Positions 15,058 through 22,924 of a stretch of 34,059 nt of DNA are shown in pieces. This stretch comes from Seribacter sulfatis. Its GTDB lineage: Bacteria > Verrucomicrobiota > Verrucomicrobiia > Opitutales > Seribacteraceae. The stretch is from NCBI RefSeq assembly GCF_964187635.1, contig NZ_CAXLMO010000022.1:1-34059 (forward strand), read 5' to 3'. The translations under genes were made by a program, and so were the position numbers. The notes beneath the pieces were generated by a model that made no database searches, was not told the origin of the DNA, and saw only the letters and a program-made list of their open reading frames with translations. The stretch's first letter is position 1. Each line of letters opens with the position of its first letter.

Positions 15058-16476
15058 CTATTTACTTTTCTTTTGTAAACGGTAGCGAATGTAATCCCTA
15101 GGCACGCCGAGGAATCTGGCCGCTTCAGAAATGTTTCCATTTGCTTGGGATATTGCTCGTTCGATAAGTCGAATCATCTCCTTCTCCAGATCGAACCCAT
15201 CCTCTGGAAAGACGAAAGAGGGATTGAGCCAATCATTTTCGTCAAGCAACGTGTTGTTCTTTAACCCGCTTTGTAGATCGTTGGAAAGTTCGAGATCTTG
15301 CCCTTTTTCGGCCATGACCAACGCCCTCTCCAGGTCATGAATCAATTCTCTCGTGTTACCTGTCCACTCGTTGTGAAGCATGTAATTTTCACTGGATTTA
15401 GATATCGTTGGTGTAGGCAACCTGTATTTTTTGCTTAGAGCGGAAAGGAAATGTTTAGCCAGGGGAAGAATGTCAGTACCCCTGGTCTTAAGTTCGGGAA
15501 TATTGATCCGTAGTAGATCCAACCGATGAAATAAGTCCTCTCTGAATTCTCGACTCATAATCATCTGCCGTAGGTCTTGGTTGGATGCGGCAATAATTCT
15601 TATATTCACTTTTATCTCTTTGGTTCCACCGACTCTACGAATGACCCCGTTTTCAATCGCCAGCAAAACCTTGGCTTGTGCCGCGAGGGAAAGGCTTGCG
15701 ATCTCGTCCAAAAAGAGGGTGCCTTGGTCGGCCGCTTCAAAAAGACCGATACGGGCATTTTTGGCATCGGTAAATGCTCCTTTTTCATGCCCGAAGAGTT
15801 CAGATTCAATCAGGTTCTCCGGAATTGCGGAGCAATTAACTTCGACAAAAGAGTTTTCAGACCTGGGACCATGAGCATGAATCCAGCGTGCGTAAGTGGA
15901 TTTTCCGGAACCGGTTGGACCATCGATGAGTAGGGGAGGGAGGTTTGCATCGAGCCTTCGGTCTGCATCGAGTATTTTTTTCAGTTTTTCCAAGTCCTGC
16001 ACAAACGCACCTTCAAAAAACAGATCATTGGTTTTCTTTTTTTCCTGCTCCCGGTTGTGCTGACTGAGGCGAATGTTCTTTCTCCGGTTGTCTGCTTGGG
16101 CAAAGACATAGGGCAGTTCATCGAGGTCAAAAGGCTTACTCAGGTAATCAGAGGCACCCAATTGAATTGCCTCCACAGCGGAGCGGATCCCGCCTTCACC
16201 AGTCATAAGAACCGTCGAAGTATTTTGTGGTACAATTCCCTCTCTGAGTAGTTCGAGACTGTCGCCATCGGGTAGGTTCAGGTCAAAGAGAGCCGCATCA
16301 AAGCTAAGCTCGGGAAGCGCTCTTCTCGCTTCTTCAAGACTTTGGCAATGGGTCACATCCGCACCACTTTTTTCCAAAAAAGAAGAAATTTGTTTGGCGA
16401 GAAGCAAATTATCCTCCAACAGTAGAACTTCTTTGCCTCTAAAAAATGTGGATGTATCGTTTGAGAATTTCATCAT
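15058..16476 (-). CDS. sigma-54-dependent NtrC-family response regulator
   Basis: The 472-residue regulator has three domains. The receiver (about 15-130) has the acidic pair Glu21-Asp22, phospho-acceptor Asp65, Thr92 and Lys114. The AAA+ domain has Walker A GPTGSGKS (186-193) and Walker B LFLDE (254-258). The C-terminal Fis-type helix-turn-helix is NISEAARFLGVPRDYIRYRL. The sigma-54-contact loop reads GAFTDA (233-238) instead of the usual GAFTGA. Start: of tandem ATGs at 16476 and 16473, either fits the receiver boundary; the further upstream frame to 16530 is not domain-like. The gene is followed by tandem palindromes and a -24/-12 promoter, its probable target. The likely sensor is the kinase at 11126-12469. 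Confidence 0.95.
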   Translation of the reverse strand: MMKFSNDTSTFFRGKEVLLLEDNLLLAKQISSFLEKSGADVTHCQSLEEARRALPELSFDAALFDLNLPDGDSLELLREGIVPQNTSTVLMTGEGGIRSAVEAIQLGASDYLSKPFDLDELPYVFAQADNRRKNIRLSQHNREQEKKKTNDLFFEGAFVQDLEKLKKILDADRRLDANLPPLLIDGPTGSGKSTYARWIHAHGPRSENSFVEVNCSAIPENLIESELFGHEKGAFTDAKNARIGLFEAADQGTLFLDEIASLSLAAQAKVLLAIENGVIRRVGGTKEIKVNIRIIAASNQDLRQMIMSREFREDLFHRLDLLRINIPELKTRGTDILPLAKHFLSALSKKYRLPTPTISKSSENYMLHNEWTGNTRELIHDLERALVMAEKGQDLELSNDLQSGLKNNTLLDENDWLNPSFVFPEDGFDLEKEMIRLIERAISQANGNISEAARFLGVPRDYIRYRLQKKSK

Positions 16477-16553
16477 TAAGTAGAATTTAAAAATGAGTCC
16501 TCGGTAAAAATAAATAACTTTGCAAACCAATTTTCATCGATCATTGTAAGTTT

Positions 16554-17780
16554 ATGCCGATAAGGTCTTTACTATGTATGTTTTTTTGGGGGGCGTTTTG
16601 TTTTCTTTATGGAGAAACTTCTCTTCAATTACAGCCGCCTGACTGGGCAAGGCTTGATGCATTTCAGGGAACATTATCGAAGGGTAAATTTAAACAGACC
16701 TTACACCAAGTTTACTGCCCCCGCGTAAGCTGGTATCAAGATTGGATCAAATTGAATGAAAAAGAGGTTTTGATTCGAAAAAAAAGGGGCCAGGATAGTT
16801 GGTATGCACTTTCCTTCTCTGATGAAAATCAAACTATTTCAAAGAATTCTGACTTACTTTCCGCCGATAAGAAAAATACCTTAAATGGAGTCCGTATTGC
16901 TTTAGACCCTGGGCACATTGGTGGGCAATATTCAGAAATGGAAGGAAGACATTTTGCACTGAATGGAAGCTTTCCAGTCAAGGAAGGAGACCTTGCATTA
17001 TCTGTGGCAGTTAGGCTTAAGGAAAAACTGAGTGACCTGGGGGCAACAGTAAAATTAATTAGGGAGAAAAATGAACCTGTTACCGTACTTCGACCAAATG
17101 ATTTTGCCGATGAGGCTGAGATTTGGGTAAGGCAAAGGGAATTACTTTTGAAAAAAATGTTCAATGCAGAGGAGAGAGCTAAATTGGTGAGGAAACGTAG
17201 GGAAGTTCTCTTTTATCGAATCTCAGAGATTCATGCCCGTGCAAAATTAGTAAACGAAGTCATCCGACCAGACTTGGTAATTTGTTTACATCTAAATGCC
17301 GCACCTTGGCCCGATCCTGAACAGTTTGAATTAGTAAAAAGGAATGACTTTCATGTACTTGTAAATGGATGTTTTATGGGGGGCGAATTATCGGATGACA
17401 ACCAAAGATTTGAAATGGTTTTTCGTTTAGTTAATCGTTGGAATGAAGCAGAAAAAGAAATTGCTGAGCATTTATCTCATGCGTTTATCCACAAGACAAA
17501 TCTATCAATATTTAATTATAAAGGGCCTAATGCATTAAAGGTGGGAGATGTGCCTGGGGTATGGGCACGAAATCTTCTTGCGAACCGAAGTTATCATTGT
17601 CCAGTTGTTTTTTTGGAGCCATATGTGGCTAATTCCAGTGATGCTTATGAGCGCATAATGTTAGGGAATTACAAGGGGAAGAAAAAAATGAACGGAGAAT
17701 GGAAAGAAAGCTTGGTAGAGGAATATGCAGACAGCGTACTGGTAGGAATTAAGAATAGTTTACTTCCTGACCGAAAATAG
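16554..17780 (+). CDS. secreted N-acetylmuramoyl-L-alanine amidase
   Basis: The 408-residue protein has a signal peptide (hydrophobic 5-19, ending near YGETS), an N-terminal domain of about 90 residues without a clear match, and an Amidase_3 zinc hydrolase domain. Zinc and catalytic positions are visible as the ALDPGH motif (His121), a Glu in the following EMEGRHF segment, His in ICLHLNA around 245, and the late catalytic Glu in FLEPYVA. The long helical, charged insertion between the first and second metal motifs (about 170-240) may be regulatory. Such enzymes cleave the amide between MurNAc and the stem peptide in the periplasm during division. It is divergent from the response regulator across 77 bases. 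Confidence 0.85.
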   Translation: MPIRSLLCMFFWGAFCFLYGETSLQLQPPDWARLDAFQGTLSKGKFKQTLHQVYCPRVSWYQDWIKLNEKEVLIRKKRGQDSWYALSFSDENQTISKNSDLLSADKKNTLNGVRIALDPGHIGGQYSEMEGRHFALNGSFPVKEGDLALSVAVRLKEKLSDLGATVKLIREKNEPVTVLRPNDFADEAEIWVRQRELLLKKMFNAEERAKLVRKRREVLFYRISEIHARAKLVNEVIRPDLVICLHLNAAPWPDPEQFELVKRNDFHVLVNGCFMGGELSDDNQRFEMVFRLVNRWNEAEKEIAEHLSHAFIHKTNLSIFNYKGPNALKVGDVPGVWARNLLANRSYHCPVVFLEPYVANSSDAYERIMLGNYKGKKKMNGEWKESLVEEYADSVLVGIKNSLLPDRK

Positions 17781-17788
17781 TTTCGGTC
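17769..17788. terminator. hairpin spanning the amidase stop codon
   Basis: GACCGAAA and TTTCGGTC form a perfect 8-bp stem; the loop is ATAG and contains the amidase TAG stop. It lies 6 bases before the stop of the convergent gene. There is no long T-run downstream on either strand, so termination efficiency is uncertain. Confidence 0.45.
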
Positions 17789-17794
17789 TCACCA

Positions 17795-18325
17795 TTATTT
17801 ATCCAACGAATCGAGCACCATTTTTTTGAGGACTGAAAGCTGGCTTTCCACGGTTTCTTTTGGACCAGTCATCTTAATGAAAATAGAGCCATTTTTTCCT
17901 TCAATAATGGCCGCTAAAAGTGCGAAGTTTTCTTGGGGTGTTTTTGGACCAAATGCCCGACCGCTCAAAAAGGTTCCATGTGCTTGTGCATAGGTGACTG
18001 GGGTATCTCCAATAGTAGTGTTCTTGATCTCTATTCCCTTGGCCTCTTCGAATTGGGACATCCATCTGTCTACATTCGCTTTTACTCCACCCGCTCCACC
18101 GCCTCCAAAGTAAAAGAAAGCGACCTCCGCCTCTTTTTCCTTCTCTCCCGGGACTTTAAATTGTGCTTTTCGCATTTTTGAAGTGGGGACAGAGGATACC
18201 CAATTCGAGGGGGAAGAGAAAGAGTATCCCGCGACCTCAACAGTTTCAGCCTGAATCAAGTGGGCAGACAATGAGAGTAGGAAAAAGAGGCTGAAAGCAG
18301 AATGGATTGTATTGGAGATTTTCAT
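17795..18325 (-). CDS. small secreted protein of unknown function
   Basis: This 176-residue protein has a signal peptide (hydrophobic 9-25, cleavage after IQA at about 26) and a compact mature domain with strands SYSFSSPSNW, AEVAFFYFGGGGAGG and a final amphipathic helix (VESQLSVLKKMVLDSL). The layout (PxxW near the start, a Gly-rich turn, IFIKMTGP, closing helix) recalls PsbP/DUF1795-like folds found in exported proteins, but I do not assign a family. The ATG at 18325 is well placed for the signal peptide. It follows the exported methyltransferase by about 50 bases on the same strand and both may work in the envelope. Confidence 0.75.
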   Translation of the reverse strand: MKISNTIHSAFSLFFLLSLSAHLIQAETVEVAGYSFSSPSNWVSSVPTSKMRKAQFKVPGEKEKEAEVAFFYFGGGGAGGVKANVDRWMSQFEEAKGIEIKNTTIGDTPVTYAQAHGTFLSGRAFGPKTPQENFALLAAIIEGKNGSIFIKMTGPKETVESQLSVLKKMVLDSLDK

Positions 18326-18375
18326 GATCGGTAAGGGTGGAACTGTTATCTTAAGGTTTACTGGAAAAAAGGAGT

Positions 18376-19131
18376 TTACTTTTCAGCACTAGGCTTTTCA
18401 AAAACGATAAAGTGTTGTTGCGGTAAAAAATCGAGCGTTTCTTTCCACACATACCCGACCTCAGAGATTTCTTTTCTCGCTTGTTTTTCCGACATTTTAT
18501 GGAGTAATTTGATCGGGACACCCGGATCTTCTTGCCGATACTCGATTAAAATGAGACGGCCCTTTTGCTTCAATGACCGAAAGATAGACTGGGCCATTTC
18601 TCGGGGATAGGAAAATTCGTGATATGCATCCACAATGAGGGCGCAATCAATTGAATTGGGTTCGAGGGTGGTATTTTTGATGGAGCTTTGTACAGTCAGG
18701 ATATTGTCAAAACCACCTTTTCCTTTTTTCGCTCTTATAATCCCCAGCATTTGGGGAGAGATATCAACCGCGTGAACTTTACCTTGGGGGACAAGCGGGG
18801 AGATTCGAAATGAAAAGTATCCTGAGCCAGCACCGATGTCGGCAACATGATCGGTTGCAGATAACTTCATATTTTTGATCAGCAGGTCAGTTCGTTCTTC
18901 TTGCTCTCTTTTGGGGCGTTCTAACCAACCAGCGCCGAGGTGCCCCATTACCTGTGAAATCTCTCTGCCAAGATAATACTTACCGATTCCATCCTTCGTT
19001 CGTTCGCCTTTTAGATAATAGCTTTCCTTACTATTAGATTCCTTTACATCCTCAGACCATAATGGGGGACTGCAAAATAGAACGGCAACTTGAAGTAACA
19101 GTGATAATTTAAAAGTAATGGATAAATGCAT
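18376..19131 (-). CDS. exported SAM-dependent methyltransferase-like protein
   Basis: The 251-residue protein begins with a signal-peptide-like segment (LSITFKLSLLLQVAVLFCSPPLWSED) and then a class I methyltransferase domain: motif I VADIGAGSGYFSFR, an acidic motif II (HAVDIS), post-II NILTVQSSI, and motif IV DCALIVDAYHEF, ending with a VWKETLDFLPQQHFIVFEK beta hairpin. The chosen ATG at 19131 opens the signal peptide directly; an upstream start at 19167 would bury it. A SAM enzyme outside the cytoplasm is odd, since SAM is cytoplasmic; the leader could also be a membrane anchor facing inward. It is divergent from ispH. Confidence 0.8.
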   Translation of the reverse strand: MHLSITFKLSLLLQVAVLFCSPPLWSEDVKESNSKESYYLKGERTKDGIGKYYLGREISQVMGHLGAGWLERPKREQEERTDLLIKNMKLSATDHVADIGAGSGYFSFRISPLVPQGKVHAVDISPQMLGIIRAKKGKGGFDNILTVQSSIKNTTLEPNSIDCALIVDAYHEFSYPREMAQSIFRSLKQKGRLILIEYRQEDPGVPIKLLHKMSEKQARKEISEVGYVWKETLDFLPQQHFIVFEKPSAEK

Positions 19132-19174
19132 TAACTCAATTTGTTCTTCTTTTTGAGGTGATTGCAAATCAATA

Positions 19175-19203
19175 TTGTACTTCTTGTCACATCTCGGTAT
19201 AAA
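19175..19203 (+). promoter_or_regulatory. sigma-70-like promoter of ispH-purB
   Basis: TTGTAC (19175-19180) and TATAAA (19198-19203) are 17 bases apart. The predicted start is near 19210, leaving only about 7 bases before the ATG at 19217. The promoter would lie inside the reading frame if translation began at the TTG at 19175, which argues for 19217 as the true start. Confidence 0.5.
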
Positions 19204-19216
19204 AGATTTACGAGAT

Positions 19217-20086
19217 ATGAAAGTGATAAGAGCAAATAGTGCGGGATTTTGTTGGGGAGTGGAGAGGGCAATCCAGGTTGCCCGCGAGGAGGCACGTGGT
19301 GGAGAAAGGACAGTCTACACCGATGGTCCTCTTATTCATAATAGCCAAATGATGACTGCTTTGGGGCGTGAAGATATCCGAGAAGTTGGCGATTATCAAA
19401 GTGCTTCTCAACTAGATCTACCACAAGATAATGAAAAAGAGTCAGTGGTGGTGGTAAGAGCACATGGGATTTCCCCCAAAAGACGAAAGTATTTACAAAA
19501 TCTCGGTCTACCTTTTCGAGACGGAACTTGCCCTGATGTTGGAATAATTGCCGGTAAAATAAAGTCTCATGCCGAACGGGGTTATGATGTGGTTATTTTT
19601 GGAGACCCTGAACATCCTGAAGTATCTGGTTTGCTTGGGTATGCGAATGAACGTGGTCATGTCATCACAAATGAGGAAGACTTACACAAATTACCCACTT
19701 TTAATTCTGGAGTGGTTATGGTTTCTCAATCAACTATGTTTACTCACGAGTTCAAAGATTTATCGTTACAATTATCCGAAAAATATCCAGCCCTTGTTAT
19801 ATTAGACACAATTTGTGGTGCGACGAAAGAGAGGCAGTCAGACCTGGTGGAACTTGTAAATGATGGAGCGGATGTCATCGTTGTTATCGGGGGAAAGCAT
19901 TCTGCGAATACGAGGAAGTTGGCCAAGTTAGCAGCGAGTTATGATAAGCCTACTTTCCATATTGAAACGGCGGACGATATTGAAAAAGAAACCTTTCAAT
20001 CTTTTAAATGTGCGGGAGTGACTGCCGGTGCATCAACCCCGGAGTTTATTATTCGTTCAGTATGTGAAAAACTGAAAACTTTTTAA
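19217..20086 (+). CDS. ispH: 4-hydroxy-3-methylbut-2-enyl diphosphate reductase
   Basis: The 289-residue iron-sulfur enzyme makes IPP and DMAPP in the last step of the MEP isoprenoid pathway. The three cluster cysteines are visible as GFCWGV (Cys12), GTCPDVG (Cys105) and DTICGATKERQ (Cys200); His and Glu residues of the active site occur in HGISP and PEHPEVSG. The ATG at 19217 gives the normal N-terminus (MKVIRANSAGFCWGV); the frame is open back to a TTG at 19175, but a promoter occupies that stretch. purB starts 13 bases after it. Confidence 0.95.
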   Translation: MKVIRANSAGFCWGVERAIQVAREEARGGERTVYTDGPLIHNSQMMTALGREDIREVGDYQSASQLDLPQDNEKESVVVVRAHGISPKRRKYLQNLGLPFRDGTCPDVGIIAGKIKSHAERGYDVVIFGDPEHPEVSGLLGYANERGHVITNEEDLHKLPTFNSGVVMVSQSTMFTHEFKDLSLQLSEKYPALVILDTICGATKERQSDLVELVNDGADVIVVIGGKHSANTRKLAKLAASYDKPTFHIETADDIEKETFQSFKCAGVTAGASTPEFIIRSVCEKLKTF

Positions 20087-20099
20087 TCGCCCCCTTTTT

Positions 20100-21524
20100 A
20101 TGCCAACTGAAATATCTAATGTTCTCGCCGAGCGATATGCCTCGAATCCAATGAAAAACCTCTGGTCTGCAACCGGAAAAATAATTCTAGAAAGAGAATT
20201 TTGGATTGCAGTGATGAAAGCCCAAAAAGAACTGGGTGTAGAGATTGAACAGGAGGCAATTGATGCATCAGTCTCCGCAAAAGCCTCGGTTGATTTAGAA
20301 TCAATTCAAGAACGAGAAAAAGTAACCAAGCATGATGTGAAGGCACGGTTGGAAGAATTTGCACATAAAACTGGTCATCAACATGCTCACAAGGGAATGA
20401 CCAGTCGAGACCTAACAGAAAATGTGGAGCAGCTCCAAATTCATCGATCCCTGAGTCTGATTCTAGATAAAGGAGTTGCTGCCCTGTTAGCGTTGGCTCG
20501 AAAAGCCGAGCAATATAAAGACATTCCACTTACCGCCCGTTCTCACAATGTACCGGCCCAAGTCACCACCTTGGGGAAAAGGATGGCCAACTGGGGGGAG
20601 GAATTGGAACGTGTGTTGGAAGCACTTTCCAGTCTATGCGTTACCTACCCTTATCGTGGATTGAAAGGTGCAGTGGGTACCCGTTTAGATCAAGTTACCC
20701 TGTTGGGTGATACTGAAAAAGCAGAGCAACTAGACCGCAAGGTAATGGAGCACCTGGGAGCCACCGCAAATTGGGAGAATGTTGGACAGGTCTACCCGAG
20801 GAGTCTTGATTTTGAAGTGGTCTCGATACTGGTTCGTTTAGCCGCCGCACCCTCTAGTTTTGCGAAGACCCTTCGGATCATGGCTGGTCATGAACTACTG
20901 GGGGAAGGATTTGCAAAAGGACAGACCGGATCCTCGGCTATGCCCCATAAAATGAACAGCCGAAGTTGTGAGAGAATTAATGGATTTCATGCCATATTGA
21001 ATGGTCACTTAACTATGGTATCGAACCTCTCTGGCGATCAATGGAATGAGGGAGATGTTTCCTGCTCAGTAGTTCGAAGAGTTGCTTTGCCAGATGCCTT
21101 TTTTGCGATTGATGGGTTACTGGATACCTTTCTAACTGTCCTTACTCAGATGGAGGTCTTCCCCGCAATGATAAAATCCGAGGCCTCCCATTATTTACCC
21201 TTTTTATTATCCACGACATTCATGATGGAGGCAGTTAAGGCAGGGGCAGGTCGGGAAGATGCACACGCTGCAATTAAGGAACATGCAGTGGCCACCGTAA
21301 AAGATCTTCGGATGGGTAAGGCGAAAGAAAATGACTTAGCAAAACGCTTAGCAAAAGACAAAAGGGTTGGTTTGAATGCCACCATCATAAAATCTCTCAT
21401 TCAGGAGGGACAAAAGCGAATTGGTGCCGCGAATTCCCAAGTTGATTCTTTTGTGGCTAGTGCTGGTTCCTGGGCGAAAAGATATCCAACCGCGCAAGAG
21501 TATACTCCGCCTTCCATACTCTAG
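20100..21524 (+). CDS. purB: adenylosuccinate lyase
   Basis: The 474-residue fumarase-superfamily enzyme cleaves SAICAR and adenylosuccinate in purine synthesis. It carries the superfamily signature GSSAMPHKMN near residue 285, the SRDLTENVEQLQ substrate segment (about 101-112), and a TARSHNVPAQVTTLGKR conserved region with the catalytic His around 149. The length is normal. It is in an operon with ispH (13-base gap). No Shine-Dalgarno sequence precedes the ATG. Confidence 0.94.
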   Translation: MPTEISNVLAERYASNPMKNLWSATGKIILEREFWIAVMKAQKELGVEIEQEAIDASVSAKASVDLESIQEREKVTKHDVKARLEEFAHKTGHQHAHKGMTSRDLTENVEQLQIHRSLSLILDKGVAALLALARKAEQYKDIPLTARSHNVPAQVTTLGKRMANWGEELERVLEALSSLCVTYPYRGLKGAVGTRLDQVTLLGDTEKAEQLDRKVMEHLGATANWENVGQVYPRSLDFEVVSILVRLAAAPSSFAKTLRIMAGHELLGEGFAKGQTGSSAMPHKMNSRSCERINGFHAILNGHLTMVSNLSGDQWNEGDVSCSVVRRVALPDAFFAIDGLLDTFLTVLTQMEVFPAMIKSEASHYLPFLLSTTFMMEAVKAGAGREDAHAAIKEHAVATVKDLRMGKAKENDLAKRLAKDKRVGLNATIIKSLIQEGQKRIGAANSQVDSFVASAGSWAKRYPTAQEYTPPSIL

Positions 21525-21635
21525 AATTTTCTCACTGTAATCGATGCCATTGGTAATTCAAAATATTTTGCGATTGCCATTTTGATCGTTCCTCTGTGGA
21601 GTGGTCGCTTTTTCGTTATTTGACTCTTTAATATT

Positions 21636-22898
21636 ATGGCAGATGAATTAGTTGGAAATTGTTTGGTCGCTCAATCAGGGGGACCAACCGCCGTTATCAA
21701 TGCGAGTGTTGCTGGTGTAGTAACAGAAGCCCTCAATAACCCGTGTATTGAAGAAATATATGGTGGAATGAATGGTGTACTTGGAATTCTAAAAGAAGAC
21801 TTAATTGATCTTGCAGAAGAATCCCAACAAAACATTCGCGGACTTCGTTATACTCCCGCATCTGCTTTGGGCACTTGCCGTTTTAAACTAAAACGTGACT
21901 CCGATTATGAACGTGTGCTCGAGGTCTTTGAAGCTCACAATATTCGATACTTTTTTTATGCCGGTGGCAACGACTCCCAAGACACTGCTGATAAGATTTC
22001 AAAGCTTGCTCAAGAGAAAAATTACGAACTCCGTGTTATCGGAGTGCCCAAGACAATTGATAATGATTTGGTAACCACTGACCATTGCCCAGGCTACGGT
22101 AGTGTGGTAAAATACATCTGTACTGTGATTCGTGAGATGGCCTTGGACCATGAGGCAATGGGGCAACACGATTTAGTTTCGATCGTAGAAGTAATGGGCA
22201 GAAATGCGGGATGGATTGCTGCGGGTGCTACTCTTGCAAAAAGAAAAGAGAATCCTGATGACGCGCCTCATCTCATTTACCTGCCAGAATTACCGTTCTC
22301 CAAGGAACAATTCGTGGATGATGTCCAACGAGTACTCAAGAGGAATAAATACTGCCTCGTAGTAGTGGGGGAAGGTTTACTAGATCATGACGGAAATTAT
22401 GTGGCGAACAGCACCAGTGCACAGGATGCATTTGGGCACCAACAACTTGGTGGGATTGGAGATTTCTTAGCGGGATTAGTGGAAGAGAACCTGGCTGTTA
22501 AAGCTCGTTCTTCCAAACTGGGAACGGGGCAAAGAGCAGCGGCACATTGTTCATCTCAAGCAGATAATGACGAAGCATTTATGGCCGGTCAGGCTGCAGT
22601 GAAAGCAGCCATCAACGGAGAAACCGATAAAATGGTCATACTTGTTCGTGCAGAAGGTGAAGCCTACAGTTGTGAAACCAGTCTTGCTCCACTTTCTGAG
22701 ATTGCCAACGGAGTAAAAGAAATTCCTGCCGATTGGATTTCCGAAGATCGCGTCAGTATGACGGCAAAATTCATTAAGTACTGCCAACCTTTAATTCAAG
22801 GTGAAGTTGAAGTACCTTATGAAAATGGAGTCCCTTCTTTTGTCAGGTTGTCTAAGAAGCGGATTAGAAAAGTATTAGATTCCCATTCTTTCGAGTAA
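21636..22898 (+). CDS. pfp: pyrophosphate-dependent 6-phosphofructokinase
   Basis: The 420-residue glycolytic enzyme phosphorylates fructose 6-phosphate. PPi rather than ATP is indicated by PKTIDND (Lys in place of the Gly of ATP enzymes) and by Asp in AGGNDSQDT at the position where ATP enzymes have Gly. The sugar-phosphate loops EVMGRNAGW and the N-terminal QSGGPTAVIN are in place. The usual first Asp of GGDDS is Asn here. The enzyme is reversible, so it can serve both glycolysis and gluconeogenesis. It lies 111 bases after purB; that gap has no clear promoter apart from AT-rich sequence with a TAATAT at 21629-21634. Confidence 0.92.
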   Translation: MADELVGNCLVAQSGGPTAVINASVAGVVTEALNNPCIEEIYGGMNGVLGILKEDLIDLAEESQQNIRGLRYTPASALGTCRFKLKRDSDYERVLEVFEAHNIRYFFYAGGNDSQDTADKISKLAQEKNYELRVIGVPKTIDNDLVTTDHCPGYGSVVKYICTVIREMALDHEAMGQHDLVSIVEVMGRNAGWIAAGATLAKRKENPDDAPHLIYLPELPFSKEQFVDDVQRVLKRNKYCLVVVGEGLLDHDGNYVANSTSAQDAFGHQQLGGIGDFLAGLVEENLAVKARSSKLGTGQRAAAHCSSQADNDEAFMAGQAAVKAAINGETDKMVILVRAEGEAYSCETSLAPLSEIANGVKEIPADWISEDRVSMTAKFIKYCQPLIQGEVEVPYENGVPSFVRLSKKRIRKVLDSHSFE

Positions 22899-22907
22899 TT
22901 TCGAAAG
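22888..22907. terminator. hairpin spanning the pfp stop codon
   Basis: CTTTCGA and TCGAAAG form a perfect 7-bp stem around the loop GTAATT, which contains the pfp stop TAA. A run of five T follows about 8 bases downstream on the plus strand. It separates pfp from the convergent PLP-enzyme gene. Confidence 0.5.
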
Positions 22908-22924
22908 GTAACTTGGTTTTTAAA

